A DNA stretch of 64,000 nucleotides from Shinella yambaruensis (GTDB lineage: Bacteria > Pseudomonadota > Alphaproteobacteria > Rhizobiales > Rhizobiaceae), in contig NZ_JALJCK010000003.1 of NCBI RefSeq assembly GCF_022899355.1, positions 372,001-436,000 on the forward strand, read 5' to 3'. The translations under genes and the position numbers were made by a program. Of the stretch, positions 54,186-64,000 are shown in pieces (within the stretch, counting starts at the first letter, position 1; each line of letters starts with the position of its first letter). The notes beneath the pieces are model-generated. The model saw nothing but the letters and a program-made list of their open reading frames with translations. It was not told the DNA's origin and did no database searches.

Positions 54186-54686
54186 TTACGCTTCCCCAAC
54201 CGTCTCGAACAGGACGGCATCGACGGCGGACTGGGCGTCCATGCCGGACCAGACGACGAACTGGAAGGCCTGGAAATAGGCCTCGCAGGCTTCGAGCGCG
54301 CTGGACAGCAGCACCTCGACCTGCCTGTTGGTGGGCTCCGCCCCGCCGGCGAGCAGCAGCGACTGGCGGAAGATCACGACATCCTCGCGGCGCCACAGGT
54401 CGAAATGGCCCATCAGCACCTGGCCGTTCACATGCGAGAGCAGGCAATGCACCTCGTTGACGCGGCTCTCGGGAACCTTGATGTCGAAGGCGCAGGCAAG
54501 GTGCAGCGCCTCGAACTCCTCCATCCAGGAGAAGGACACGTGGTAATCCGTCCACCTGCCTTCGACCGTCATCGCGATCTCGTCTTCGCCGGACCGCTCG
54601 AACGTCCAGTCATTGTTGGCTGCGACGAACTCGATCATGTCGACCGGGTTGGACTGACGCCCGATATCCAATTCCATAAGGCTCAT
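54186..54686 (-). CDS. YbjN domain-containing protein
   Basis: A 166-residue acidic cytosolic protein of the YbjN family, with the type III secretion chaperone-like fold. Features are PVDMIEFVAANNDWTFERSG, SWMEEFEALHLACAFDIKVP, EVHCLLSHVNGQVLMGHFDL and a C-terminal ALEACEAYFQAFQFVVWSG. In E. coli, YbjN affects motility and stress but its mechanism is unclear. It is translationally linked to proC (2-base gap). ATG at 54686, or 54677. Confidence 0.92.
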   Translation of the reverse strand: MSLMELDIGRQSNPVDMIEFVAANNDWTFERSGEDEIAMTVEGRWTDYHVSFSWMEEFEALHLACAFDIKVPESRVNEVHCLLSHVNGQVLMGHFDLWRREDVVIFRQSLLLAGGAEPTNRQVEVLLSSALEACEAYFQAFQFVVWSGMDAQSAVDAVLFETVGEA

Positions 54687-55004
54687 GCATCACCTTCAAG
54701 GCCGGAAGGCATGCGACATCGTGCTCACACACACGACGCGGCAAACCGTACTCCGGATACAACACTGAATGATTGCTCGGCACTTTGCGCAATCTGGACG
54801 ACTTACCCTGCCCGAAGCTTGCGCTGCCCGTCTCGAATCATCATTTAAAATCAGTGTATAACGCCGGAGTCACGACGCCAGCCCCTGGCTTGCCATTTTC
54901 TCCGTCCGGTTGTGGACAGAGGTTGTGAAAAAGATTCAGGTCGAAGGCTTAAGAGACTCTTCGAAAAGGGCTTTTCGCAAGTGTCCACAGGGGTAAAAAT
55001 TTTA
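54687..55004. other. Non-coding stretch upstream of ybjN-proC, with TGTGGACA inverted repeats
   Basis: About 318 bases without a credible gene. It must hold the promoter of ybjN-proC on the minus strand. TTGTGGACAG (about 54910) and TGTCCACAGG (about 54982) form a long-range inverted repeat; an A/T-rich TCATTTAAAATCA lies near 54839. Confidence 0.45.
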
Positions 55005-55044
55005 TTAAAAAAAACGGTTGGCGCGGGGTGAATCACGCCAACCG
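55005..55044 (-). terminator. Intrinsic terminator of ubiK
   Basis: On the minus strand the 9-bp stem CGGTTGGCG/CGCCAACCG is followed by eight T. It lies 34 bases past the ubiK stop. Confidence 0.85.
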
Positions 55045-55077
55045 AGTCCTGTCGGTCAAAACCCGTGCCGGAACGGC

Positions 55078-55335
55078 TCAGCCGCCCGCGTTGAGGCGGG
55101 CTTCCAGCGCCTCGATGCGCTTCAGGAGCGCATCGTTTTCGTCCCGCGCCTTGATCGCCATCTCGCGCACCGCCTCGAATTCCTCGCGCTTGACGAGGTC
55201 CATGCCGTTGATGAAGCGCTCGGCCTGGGCGCGGAACATCGTCTCGGCCTCCTTGCGCACGCCCTGCGCGGCGCCGGCGGCATCGGTCATCAGCTTGGCG
55301 AAGTCGTCGAGAATGCGGTTCGCACCGGTGGTCAT
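55078..55335 (-). CDS. ubiK: Ubiquinone biosynthesis accessory factor UbiK
   Basis: An 85-residue coiled-coil protein of the BMFP/YqiC family that helps assemble the ubiquinone biosynthesis complex at the membrane in proteobacteria. Recognisable parts are [40 protein letters not shown], the conserved [21 protein letters not shown], and the coiled-coil end [15 protein letters not shown] at 55335. It is divergent from lgt; terminator at 55005. Confidence 0.92.
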   Translation of the reverse strand: MTTGANRILDDFAKLMTDAAGAAQGVRKEAETMFRAQAERFINGMDLVKREEFEAVREMAIKARDENDALLKRIEALEARLNAGG

Positions 55336-55545
55336 GGTCTGCCCTCCTCGGGTGTCGATGGTCCTTTCGGGCGCCAGCGCCCGCGTCTTGTCCCTGAGGT
55401 AGGGTCTGAGGCCGCCGCTTGCAAGCGGATTCCGGTGGATCGCCGCCGGTTCACGCCGTCACGCCGCCCCCGATCACGATTTATCGCCTTGACCCTGCCC
55501 CAAGGGGCCGCCATCTTCCGCCCGAAAACGCAAAAGAGCCCCATC

Positions 55546-56388
55546 TTGACGAACCTTGCCCAACTCCTCGCCATCATGCCCTATCCGCAGATCGATCCGA
55601 TCGCCTTTTCCATCGGCCCGGTCGCCGTGCACTGGTACGGCATCGCCTATGTCGTGGGCATCCTGCTGGGCTGGGTCTATGCGCGCCGGCTGATCGAGAC
55701 GCCGCGCCTGTGGGCGGGCGCGGCACCGATGAGCCGCACCCAGCTCGACGACTTCCTCGTCTGGGCCGCCGTCGGCATCATTCTCGGCGGCCGCATCGGC
55801 TATATCCTGTTCTACGATTTCCCGAACGTCGCGGCCGATCCGCTGCGCGCCCTGCAGGTGTGGAACGGCGGCATGTCCTTCCACGGGGGCCTTGCCGGCA
55901 CGACGCTCGCCATGATCCTCTTCGCCCGGCGCAACGCCATTCCGGTCTGGAGCCTCTTCGACATCGTCGCCGCCGTCGTGCCGATCGGCCTGTTCTTCGG
56001 CCGCATCGCCAATTTCGTCAACGGCGAGCTCTGGGGCCGCCTCTCAGACGCGCCCTGGGCCGTGATCTTCCCGGAGGCCGGCCCCTTCGCCCGCCATCCG
56101 AGCCAGCTCTACGAGGCGGGTCTCGAAGGCGTCGTGCTGCTCGTGGTGCTCGCGCTCGCCATCTATCGCTTCGCCGCGCTGAAGCGGCCCGGCCTCGTCA
56201 CCGGCCTCTTCGTGGCGGGCTATGCCCTGTCGCGCATCACGGTCGAGTTCTTCCGCGAGCCGGACCCCCAGCTCGGCTATCTCCTCGGCGGCTGGCTCAC
56301 CATGGGCATGCTGCTCTCGCTGCCGATGCTCGCCCTCGGCCTCTGGGCGATCTTCCGCGCCCGGCCGGCCACCCCGGTCAGTGCCTGA
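55546..56388 (+). CDS. lgt: Prolipoprotein diacylglyceryl transferase Lgt
   Basis: A 280-residue inner-membrane enzyme that moves diacylglycerol from phosphatidylglycerol to the lipobox cysteine of prolipoproteins. About seven membrane segments are visible. Family motifs include [29 protein letters not shown], the catalytic [15 protein letters not shown], and the Lgt signature [14 protein letters not shown]. The start is set at TTG 55546 (AAGAG upstream) because this restores the usual 280-residue length; ATG at 55576 would cut ten residues. Next, 12 bases on, is the NDUFAF7-like gene, then pgeF, giving a likely operon. Two putative lipoproteins in this window are its substrates. Confidence 0.94.
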   Translation: MTNLAQLLAIMPYPQIDPIAFSIGPVAVHWYGIAYVVGILLGWVYARRLIETPRLWAGAAPMSRTQLDDFLVWAAVGIILGGRIGYILFYDFPNVAADPLRALQVWNGGMSFHGGLAGTTLAMILFARRNAIPVWSLFDIVAAVVPIGLFFGRIANFVNGELWGRLSDAPWAVIFPEAGPFARHPSQLYEAGLEGVVLLVVLALAIYRFAALKRPGLVTGLFVAGYALSRITVEFFREPDPQLGYLLGGWLTMGMLLSLPMLALGLWAIFRARPATPVSA

Positions 56389-56400
56389 GCGAACGCGCCA

Positions 56401-57501
56401 ATGCCCACACCCCTCGCCCGCAAGATCAAGGCGCTGATCCGCACCAACGGCCCGATCAGCGTCACCGATTATTTCGCCCTGTGCCTTGCCGATCCCGAAC
56501 ACGGCTACTACCGCACCCGCGACCCCTTCGGCGCCGCCGGCGACTTCGTCACCGCGCCCGAGGTCAGCCAGCTCTTCGGCGAGATGCTCGGCGTCTTCCT
56601 CGTCCATGCCTGGCAGAAGCACGGCGGTCCGGCGGACGTGCGCATCGCCGAGATCGGCCCCGGCCGCGGCACGATGATGGCCGACATGCTGCGCGTCGTG
56701 GCAAGGATCGCCCCGCAGCTCTACGAGAACGCGACGATCCACCTGATCGAGACCAGCCCGAAGCTGCGCACCATCCAGCACGAGACGCTCGGCACCCATG
56801 CCGCGCGCGTCTCCTGGCACGACAGTTTCGAGGAACTGCCGGACGGCTTCGTGCTGCTCGCCGCCAACGAGCTCTTCGACGCCATCCCGATCCGCCAGTT
56901 CATCAAGACCGCGTCCGGCTTCCGCGAGCGCCTCGTCGGCCTCGATGCGAATGACGCGCTGACCTTTGCCGCCGGCGTCGCGGGCCTCGATCCCGCGCTC
57001 CTGCCGGAAAACCACAAGGCGATGCCGAACGGCACGATCTTCGAGATCGCGCCGGCCCGCGAAGCCGTCATGGCGACGATCGGCGAGCGCATCGCCCGCT
57101 TCGGCGGCACCGCGCTCATCATCGACTACGGCCATTTCGTCACCGGCTTCGGCGATACGCTGCAGGCGGTGCTGAAGCACGACTTCGACCCGCCGCTCGC
57201 CCATCCCGGCGAGGCGGACCTGACGAGCCATGTGGATTTCGAGCGCCTTGCCGGTGCGGCGGCAAGCGTGGGCCTGCATGTGCACGGCATGCTGCACCAG
57301 GGCGATTTCCTCGTCGGCCTCGGCATCGGCGAGCGGGCCTCCGCCCTCGGCCGAAACCGCGACGCAGCGACGCAGCAATCGATTCTTGCCGATGTCGACC
57401 GGCTCGCCGGCGCAGGCGTCGGCAAAATGGGTGATCTTTTCAAGGTCTTGGCCGTCGGCAGCACGCCGCTTGCGCTCTTTCCCTTCCGCCAGCCGGATTG
57501 A
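56401..57501 (+). CDS. NDUFAF7-like SAM-dependent methyltransferase (COG1565)
   Basis: A 366-residue class I methyltransferase of the family that includes the mitochondrial NDUFAF7/MidA protein arginine methyltransferase, which modifies the complex I subunit NDUFS2. Features are the N-terminal ISVTDYFALCLADPEHGYY, FGAAGDFVTAPEVSQLFGEM, the SAM-binding IAEIGPGRGTMMADML, and LAANELFDAIPIRQF followed by IIDYGHFVTGFGDTLQAV. By analogy it may methylate a complex I subunit, but this is not shown for bacteria. It is 12 bases downstream of lgt and 103 bases upstream of pgeF. Confidence 0.92.
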   Translation: MPTPLARKIKALIRTNGPISVTDYFALCLADPEHGYYRTRDPFGAAGDFVTAPEVSQLFGEMLGVFLVHAWQKHGGPADVRIAEIGPGRGTMMADMLRVVARIAPQLYENATIHLIETSPKLRTIQHETLGTHAARVSWHDSFEELPDGFVLLAANELFDAIPIRQFIKTASGFRERLVGLDANDALTFAAGVAGLDPALLPENHKAMPNGTIFEIAPAREAVMATIGERIARFGGTALIIDYGHFVTGFGDTLQAVLKHDFDPPLAHPGEADLTSHVDFERLAGAAASVGLHVHGMLHQGDFLVGLGIGERASALGRNRDAATQQSILADVDRLAGAGVGKMGDLFKVLAVGSTPLALFPFRQPD

Positions 57502-57604
57502 CACCGGGCGTCAGGCCGGACAACATCCGGCCCGATTTGCACCCCGCATGCCCCGGCCGAAATCCTTGGCCCGACGGGCCGCCCAAAGCCCAGCCGAGAG
57601 ACCG

Positions 57605-58396
57605 ATGAAGGACGACGCGCTCCCCTCCCCGATCGAAAGCCCGCTTCTGACGGAGCGTGCCGGAAAGGCCGCGCAGCACGGCTTCTTCACGCGCGCCGGC
57701 GGGGTTTCCGACGGCATCTACCGCGGCCTCAATGTCGGCCTCGGCTCGAAGGACGAGCGCGGGAAGGTCGAGGAGAATCGCGCCCGCGTCGCCCGCTGGT
57801 TCTCCGTAACGCCCGACCGGCTTGCCACCGTGCACCAGGTCCATTCGCCCGACGTCGTCGTGGTCGACGGCGACTATGACGGTGCACGGCCGCAGGCCGA
57901 CGCGCTGGTCAGCGCCGCGCCCGGCATGGTGCTCGGCGTCCTCGCCGCCGATTGCGGCCCGATCCTCTTCTGCGACCCCGAAGCCCGCGTCGTCGGCGCC
58001 GCCCATGCCGGCTGGAAGGGCGCGCTCTACGGCGTGCTCGAGAGCACCGTCACGGCGATGGAACGGCTCGGCGCCAACAGGCGGAACATCGTCGCCAGCC
58101 TCGGCCCCTCGATCAGCCGGCGGAACTACGAGGTCGGGCCGGAATTCGTGGAGCGTTTCCTCGGCGTCGACAAGGCATACGAGCGCTATTTCACGCCGTC
58201 GGAAAAACCGGGCCATGCCCTGTTCGACCTGCCGGGCCTGACGACGCAGCGGCTGGCCGAAGCCGGGGTGACGGCGGAAAACCTCGACATCTGCACCTAT
58301 CCGGACGAAGACCGCTTCTTCTCCTATCGGCGCACCACGCACCGCCAGGAGCCCGACTACGGCCGCCAGATTTCGGCGATCATGCTACGGGGCTGA
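57605..58396 (+). CDS. pgeF: Peptidoglycan editing factor PgeF (multicopper polyphenol oxidase family)
   Basis: A 263-residue protein of the YfiH/DUF152 family. Members correct misincorporated serine in the peptidoglycan stem peptide in E. coli and can also act on purine nucleosides. Features are HGFFTRAGGVSDGIYRGLNV, VHQVHSPDVVVVDGDYDGA, the zinc-binding LAADCGPILFCDPEARVVG and GAAHAGWKGALYGVLE, then SRRNYEVGPEFVERFL. The His/Cys/His metal set (HSP, DCG, HAGW) is intact. ATG at 57605 follows CCGAGAGACCG; the frame is open further upstream inside the preceding gene. Confidence 0.95.
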   Translation: MKDDALPSPIESPLLTERAGKAAQHGFFTRAGGVSDGIYRGLNVGLGSKDERGKVEENRARVARWFSVTPDRLATVHQVHSPDVVVVDGDYDGARPQADALVSAAPGMVLGVLAADCGPILFCDPEARVVGAAHAGWKGALYGVLESTVTAMERLGANRRNIVASLGPSISRRNYEVGPEFVERFLGVDKAYERYFTPSEKPGHALFDLPGLTTQRLAEAGVTAENLDICTYPDEDRFFSYRRTTHRQEPDYGRQISAIMLRG

Positions 58397-58433
58397 GGCC
58401 CCCAAAACGACACAGGACGAGGGAGACACCGCC

Positions 58434-59585
58434 ATGGCACTTCACTTCGACAGCGAGGAATACGCCAACCGGCTCCAGCGCCTCACCGCCCGCATGCGGG
58501 AGGAGAAGATCGACGCCATGCTGCTCTTCGCACAGGAGAGCATGTACTGGCTGACCGGCTACGACACCTTCGGCTACTGCTTCTTCCAGACGCTCGTCGT
58601 CAACGCGACCGGCGAGATGGTGCTGCTCACCCGCTCGGCGGACCTGCGCCAGGCGCGCCACACCTCCAACATCGAGAAGATCGAGATCTGGATCGACCGC
58701 GTCAACGCGGATCCGACGATGGACCTGAAGAACCTGCTCTCCGATCTCGATCTGCTCGGCTGCCGCATCGGCGTCGAATACGACACGCACGGCCTGACCG
58801 GCCGCAATGCGCGCCTCCTCGACAACCAGCTCCAGAGCTTCGGCCAGATCGTCGATGCGTCGGGCCTCGTCAGCCGCCTGCGCCTCATCAAGAGCCCGGC
58901 CGAGATCGCCTATGTCGAGCGTGCCGCCGCCCTCTCCGACGATGCGCTGGCCGCCGCCCTTCCCCTCATCGTGCCGGGCGGCAACGAGGCCGCGATCCTC
59001 GCGGCCATGCAGAACGCGGTGCTGGCCGCCGGCGGCGACTATGCCGCCAATGAATTCGTCATCGGGTCGGGCGCCGACGCCCTGCTCTGCCGCTCGAAGT
59101 CCGGCCGGCGCAAGCTCGATGCCGAGGACCAGCTCACCCTCGAATGGTCTGGCGTCAGCGCGCGCTATCACGCACCGATGATGCGTACCGCCATCATCGG
59201 CGAGCCGACCAACCGTCACCGCGAGCTCTACAGCGCCTGCCGCGAGGCCATGCAGGCGATGGAAATGGTGCTGCGCCCCGGCAACACCTTCGGCACCGTC
59301 TTCGAGACCTTCGCCCGCATCATCGACGAGCGCGGCCTTGCCCGCCACCGGCTGAACACCTGCGGCTATTCCGTCGGCGCGCGCTTCGCGCCCTCCTGGA
59401 TGGACCAGCAGATGTTCCTGATGGGCAACCCGCAGGAAATCCAGCCGAACATGTCGCTCTTCGTGCACACGATCGTGCTCGATTCCGAAAGCGGCACGGC
59501 CATGACGCTCGGCCAGACCTATCTGACGACGACCGACACGCCGAAGGCGCTGTCGCGCTACGGGCTCGATTTCATCGAGGTCTGA
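58434..59585 (+). CDS. M24-family (creatinase/ectoine hydrolase-like) protein
   Basis: A 383-residue protein with the N-terminal creatinase_N domain (EEYANRLQRLTARMREEKID, YWLTGYDTFGY) and a C-terminal pita-bread domain (about 160-375). The metal-dependent M24 peptidase pattern with Asp-Asp ligands is not apparent; the equivalent place reads LEWSGVSARYHAPMMRT, as in creatinase and DoeA-type ectoine hydrolases, which are metal-free amidases. So a C–N hydrolase for a guanidino or ectoine-like compound fits better than a Xaa-Pro peptidase. No doeB or ectoine genes are nearby. ATG at 58434 follows ACGAGGGAGACACCG. It is 37 bases from the pgeF stop. Confidence 0.88.
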   Translation: MALHFDSEEYANRLQRLTARMREEKIDAMLLFAQESMYWLTGYDTFGYCFFQTLVVNATGEMVLLTRSADLRQARHTSNIEKIEIWIDRVNADPTMDLKNLLSDLDLLGCRIGVEYDTHGLTGRNARLLDNQLQSFGQIVDASGLVSRLRLIKSPAEIAYVERAAALSDDALAAALPLIVPGGNEAAILAAMQNAVLAAGGDYAANEFVIGSGADALLCRSKSGRRKLDAEDQLTLEWSGVSARYHAPMMRTAIIGEPTNRHRELYSACREAMQAMEMVLRPGNTFGTVFETFARIIDERGLARHRLNTCGYSVGARFAPSWMDQQMFLMGNPQEIQPNMSLFVHTIVLDSESGTAMTLGQTYLTTTDTPKALSRYGLDFIEV

Positions 59586-59618
59586 CGGGTCAACCGCAGG
59601 CCCCGCAAGATCCCGCGA

Positions 59619-59647
59619 TTGACAGGCCTTGAGGCGGCACCCATAAA
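59619..59647 (+). promoter_or_regulatory. Sigma-70-like promoter of the lipoprotein gene
   Basis: TTGACA (59619-59624) and CATAAA (59642-59647) with a 17-base spacer form one of the best promoter matches in the window. It lies 56 bases before the lipoprotein start. Confidence 0.65.
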
Positions 59648-59702
59648 TCGTTGCGGGGAACGGAGGAGGCGAAAAGCCTTCCGCAGGACACGGACGACGA
59701 CG

Positions 59703-60467
59703 ATGCAAGAGCTGATGAAGCGGCTGGCACTGATCGGCCTCATTGCCACCCTTGCCGGCTGCAACAGCACCGACGCGCTGACGCCGCAGGTCGATGTCGG
59801 CGGCGGCACCTTCAATTCGCCCCCGGTCACCCAGAACGACCTCGACCAGATGAGCGCCCAGACGACGCCCGTCACGCGCACCAGCCAGGAAACCGCCTTC
59901 ACCCCGTCATCCGGCACCGGCGCCACGACCGGCGCGGACACCGCCGGCACGCTGCAGGGCCAGGCCGACGCGCTCGCCCGCAACACGGGACGCCGGACGG
60001 CAGATGCGGAGCTTGCCCGCACCACCGCCCAGCGCTCGCTCGCGGCGGAAACATCGACCGGCGCGGAAGAGATCGCCGCCGTCCCGACCGCCGCCCAAGC
60101 CGGCGAGACGATCCGCTTCCTGCCGATCATCGGCGCACCGGTCGAGGCCGTGACACCGCTCTCCAGGCGCCTCGGCGCGGCTGCGCGCGGAAGCGGGCTG
60201 ACGATCCGCAGCGCCTCGGACAATTCCAGCAAGTACATCCTGAAGGGCTACTTCTCCGCCATGAACGACAACGGCAAGACCACCGTCGTCTATGTCTGGG
60301 ACGTGCTCGACGGCAACGGCGCGCGGCTGCACCGCATCCAGGGCCAGGAAAGCGTCTCGGGCACGGCCTCCGACCCGTGGGCCGCCGTGCCGGCGCGCAC
60401 GATGGAGGGCATCGCCGACACGACCATCCGCCAGTATCTCGACTGGCGCGGCACCACCCGTGGTTAA
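59703..60467 (+). CDS. Putative lipoprotein of unknown function
   Basis: A 254-residue lipoprotein: a short signal with lipobox LAGC (LALIGLIATLAGCNSTD), so Lgt should lipidate Cys near position 20. A low-complexity Thr/Ala-rich region (about 25-130) follows. The folded C-terminal part (about 130-250) has IRFLPIIGAPVEAVTPLSRR, SDNSSKYILKGYFSAMNDNG and VVYVWDVLDGNGARLHRIQG. I recall similar sequences as uncharacterised rhizobial lipoproteins. The start is ATG at 59703 or 59715. It has its own promoter at 59619. Confidence 0.82.
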   Translation: MQELMKRLALIGLIATLAGCNSTDALTPQVDVGGGTFNSPPVTQNDLDQMSAQTTPVTRTSQETAFTPSSGTGATTGADTAGTLQGQADALARNTGRRTADAELARTTAQRSLAAETSTGAEEIAAVPTAAQAGETIRFLPIIGAPVEAVTPLSRRLGAAARGSGLTIRSASDNSSKYILKGYFSAMNDNGKTTVVYVWDVLDGNGARLHRIQGQESVSGTASDPWAAVPARTMEGIADTTIRQYLDWRGTTRG

Positions 60468-60591
60468 GCGCGTTGCACTGTTAATCACAGCGAAATGCGA
60501 AGAAACGCTTTTCCGCGGCGCAAGACCCTTGCATTCGCGGATTTTGCCGCTTAAAGCCCCCCCATCAGCATAATCCACAGGCGGACCATAG

Positions 60592-61524
<933 letters not shown>

Positions 61525-61599
61525 CGGATTTTTGCCGGGGCTGATATCGGCCCCGCGATTTCTGCGCTAAGTTCCCCCTAGATTCGACAGGGGAAATCC

Positions 61600-62160
61600 A
61601 TGATCTCGATGCCATTTCTGTCCCGGCTCGCAGGGCCTATCGCCATCCTTCTCGCGGCCGGCACCTTGGCGGCCTGCTCGGTCGAGGCCGACCAGGGCGG
61701 AGGCGGCTACAATCCGCGCCCGCCGCAATTCTGCACCCGTGAATATGCCCCGGTCTGCGGCGAGCGCGGCCGCGACCGCCAGACCTTCGCCAATGCCTGC
61801 GAGGCGCGCTCCAGCGGCTACGGCATCATCGGCCGCGGCGAATGCCAGTTCCGCCGCCCGGATCGCGACCGGGTCGGCTGGCAGGACCAGGACCGCGACG
61901 GCTGGAGCAATGACGGCCGCGATCGCCCGGACAGGGACAGGGACCGCAATCGCAACGACAGGGACCGCCGGGATCGTGACCGCGACGACCGGGGCGATCG
62001 TGGAGACCGCGAGCGCCCGCGCGACCAGCGCGTCTGCACGATGGAGTACAACCCGGTCTGCGGGCGCCGCGGCACCGACTTCAAGGAATTCGGCAATGCC
62101 TGCTCGGCGCAGGTGGCCGGTTTCAGTGTCTATCGCGCGGGCCGGTGCCCGGTGCGCTGA
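61600..62160 (+). CDS. Lipoprotein with two Kazal-type domains
   Basis: A 186-residue putative outer- or inner-membrane lipoprotein (signal ending LLAAGTLAACSVEAD). Two Kazal-type serine protease inhibitor-like domains are recognisable: CTREYAPVCGERGRDRQTF then ANACEARSSGYGIIGRGEC (about 44-82), and CTMEYNPVCGRRGTDFKEF then NACSAQVAGFSVYRAGRC (about 146-184). They are joined by a highly charged Arg/Asp linker of roughly 60 residues (RDRDRNRNDRDRRDRDRDDR). The layout suggests a surface protein that could inhibit host or competitor serine proteases; that is inference. Each domain has four cysteines rather than the classical six. It ends at repeat A copy 6. Confidence 0.88.
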   Translation: MISMPFLSRLAGPIAILLAAGTLAACSVEADQGGGGYNPRPPQFCTREYAPVCGERGRDRQTFANACEARSSGYGIIGRGECQFRRPDRDRVGWQDQDRDGWSNDGRDRPDRDRDRNRNDRDRRDRDRDDRGDRGDRERPRDQRVCTMEYNPVCGRRGTDFKEFGNACSAQVAGFSVYRAGRCPVR

Positions 62161-62199
62161 GCCCATCCTGACACGCAGACAACCACGCCGATCTCTCCT

Positions 62200-62281
62200 T
62201 CGTCATGGTCGGGCTTGACCCGACCATCGACAAGCCCTTGAGAACCATGGATCCTCGGCCTTGGGCCGAGGATGACGTCGC
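62200..62281. repeat. Intergenic repeat, family A copy 6 (bipartite)
   Basis: Unit 1 is CATGGTCGGGCTTGACCCGACCAT and unit 2 is TCCTCGGCCTTGGGCCGAGGA, separated by about 25 bases. It matches copies 1 and 5 in plan. It lies between convergent genes. Confidence 0.72.
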
Positions 62282-62330
62282 GGATGGCCGGGTTTCCGGA
62301 AAATGCCGGGCCACGTGCCGCGGGCTTTCG

Positions 62331-62705
62331 TCAACGCCCCGGCAGCGGGCAGGCCTCGCCGCCGGTAAAGAGGCGCGAGCGGGTGAGGAAGCGTTTCTCG
62401 CGGCCATTGTCGAGCGAGAACATGCCGCCGCGGCCGGGCACCACGTCGATGATCAGCTGCGTGTGCTTCCACACGTCGAACTGGCTCTCGCTGATATAGA
62501 CCGGCACGCCGCCGATCTCGCCAAGCTTCACGTCCCGGTCGCCGACGATGTAATCGTCCGCCGGATAGCACATGGGCGAGGACCCGTCGCAGCAGCCGCC
62601 CGACTGGTGGAACAGGATTTCCGGATGATCCGCCTGGATCTCCCGGATAAGCGCAAGCGCGGCATCGGTCGCCACCACGCGCGGCTGGGTCGAGACTTCG
62701 GACAT
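62331..62705 (-). CDS. DUF779 family protein
   Basis: A 124-residue protein of the DUF779 family, small proteins found almost always beside an AcoD/ExaC-type aldehyde dehydrogenase. Features are the cysteine-rich LFHQSGGCCDGSSPMCYP, which could bind a metal or act as a redox site, followed by LGEIGGVPVYISESQFDVW and DVVPGRGGMFSLDNGREKRF. Start ATG 62705. It lies 127 bases downstream of the aldehyde dehydrogenase on the same strand, with repeat D copy 3 in between. The role is unknown, perhaps accessory to aldehyde oxidation. Confidence 0.92.
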   Translation of the reverse strand: MSEVSTQPRVVATDAALALIREIQADHPEILFHQSGGCCDGSSPMCYPADDYIVGDRDVKLGEIGGVPVYISESQFDVWKHTQLIIDVVPGRGGMFSLDNGREKRFLTRSRLFTGGEACPLPGR

Positions 62706-62729
62706 GACGGCTCTTCCTCCAAACGATTT

Positions 62730-62826
62730 TCCCTCCCCCCGGGAACGGGGAGAGGGATGGGGCGGAAAGCGACGGCGGACAGGGCTCCCGCACCCTTTGC
62801 GCGCCTTCTCCGGAGGAGAAGGGGGC
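62730..62826. repeat. Intergenic repeat, family D copy 3 (partial)
   Basis: It reads CCCTCCCCCCGGGAACGGGGAGAGGG and, 60 bases on, CCTTCTCCGGAGGAGAAGG. These are shortened palindromes of the TCTCC/GGAGA type seen in family D; the outer termini are not clear. Confidence 0.5.
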
Positions 62827-62832
62827 GGTCGC

Positions 62833-64000
<1,168 letters not shown>

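Noticed and set aside
54687..55044. Replication origin
   Set aside because: Only two weak TGTGGACA boxes; no dnaA, hemE or parAB nearby and no AT-rich unwinding region of the usual size.

Overview
The window is GC-rich, densely coded chromosomal DNA from an alphaproteobacterium, most likely a member of the Rhizobiaceae (Agrobacterium, Ensifer, Shinella or a close relative; I cannot fix the genus). The case rests on four observations: the gene order greA–surface glycan genes–lrp–trxB–lsrB, followed by two tandem AbcR-type sRNAs; rhizobial families such as BA14K, PetP/PetR-like regulators and the glycine-rich 89-residue protein; CTTGAC/CTATAT-like promoters; and at least three families of rhizobial-style intergenic palindromic repeats. 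I see no rRNA, tRNA, CRISPR array, insertion sequence or prophage.

Layout. 1–7 kb: recQ (cut by the left edge), a VOC protein, dnaG, a small exported Cys-rich protein, a YqeY-like protein, and carA. 7–15 kb: accessory genes: MATE and MFS exporters, a LysR–aldo/keto reductase pair, the truncated remnant of a lipid A phosphoethanolamine transferase, a YpfJ-like metallopeptidase, a DUF2306 membrane protein and a membrane-bound LytTR regulator. 15–21 kb: a RibD-type reductase, a zinc alcohol dehydrogenase, a divergent ampR–class D beta-lactamase pair, and a divergent FAD monooxygenase–tetR pair with visible operators. 21–25 kb: carB and greA. 25–32.5 kb: a surface polysaccharide island with an alpha-fucosyltransferase-like GT10, GDP-fucose synthesis (gmd, fcl), a further glycosyltransferase, a fused double GT4 protein and an ELM1-like protein. 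32.5–36 kb: lrp, trxB, lsrB/vtlR, abcR1, abcR2 and arsR. 36–48 kb: nemA-like ene-reductase, a cation/proton antiporter, aatA, a degenerate EAL protein, a PQQ-type sugar dehydrogenase, csp, BA14K, an MBL hydrolase and the lrp–hppD pair. 48–52 kb: ilvE and a MarR–OmpR–EnvZ-like operon. 52–64 kb: mainly housekeeping (csaA, proC, ybjN, ubiK, lgt, an NDUFAF7-like methyltransferase, pgeF, an M24 protein, prs), a double-Kazal lipoprotein, and an exaC-type aldehyde dehydrogenase with its DUF779 partner (cut by the right edge).

How it fits together. carA and carB make carbamoyl phosphate. gmd and fcl feed GDP-L-fucose to the neighbouring GT10 enzyme. lsrB/vtlR probably drives the first AbcR sRNA through a palindrome about 54 bases upstream of its start. 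AmpR probably controls the class D beta-lactamase from a shared promoter. The most unusual items are the AmpR–OXA pairing, the fucose island in what is usually an LPS-core locus, the fused tandem GT4, the terminator-like hairpin in the greA leader, and the eptA remnant. Function calls come from reading translated sequence and recalled family knowledge; no database search was run.
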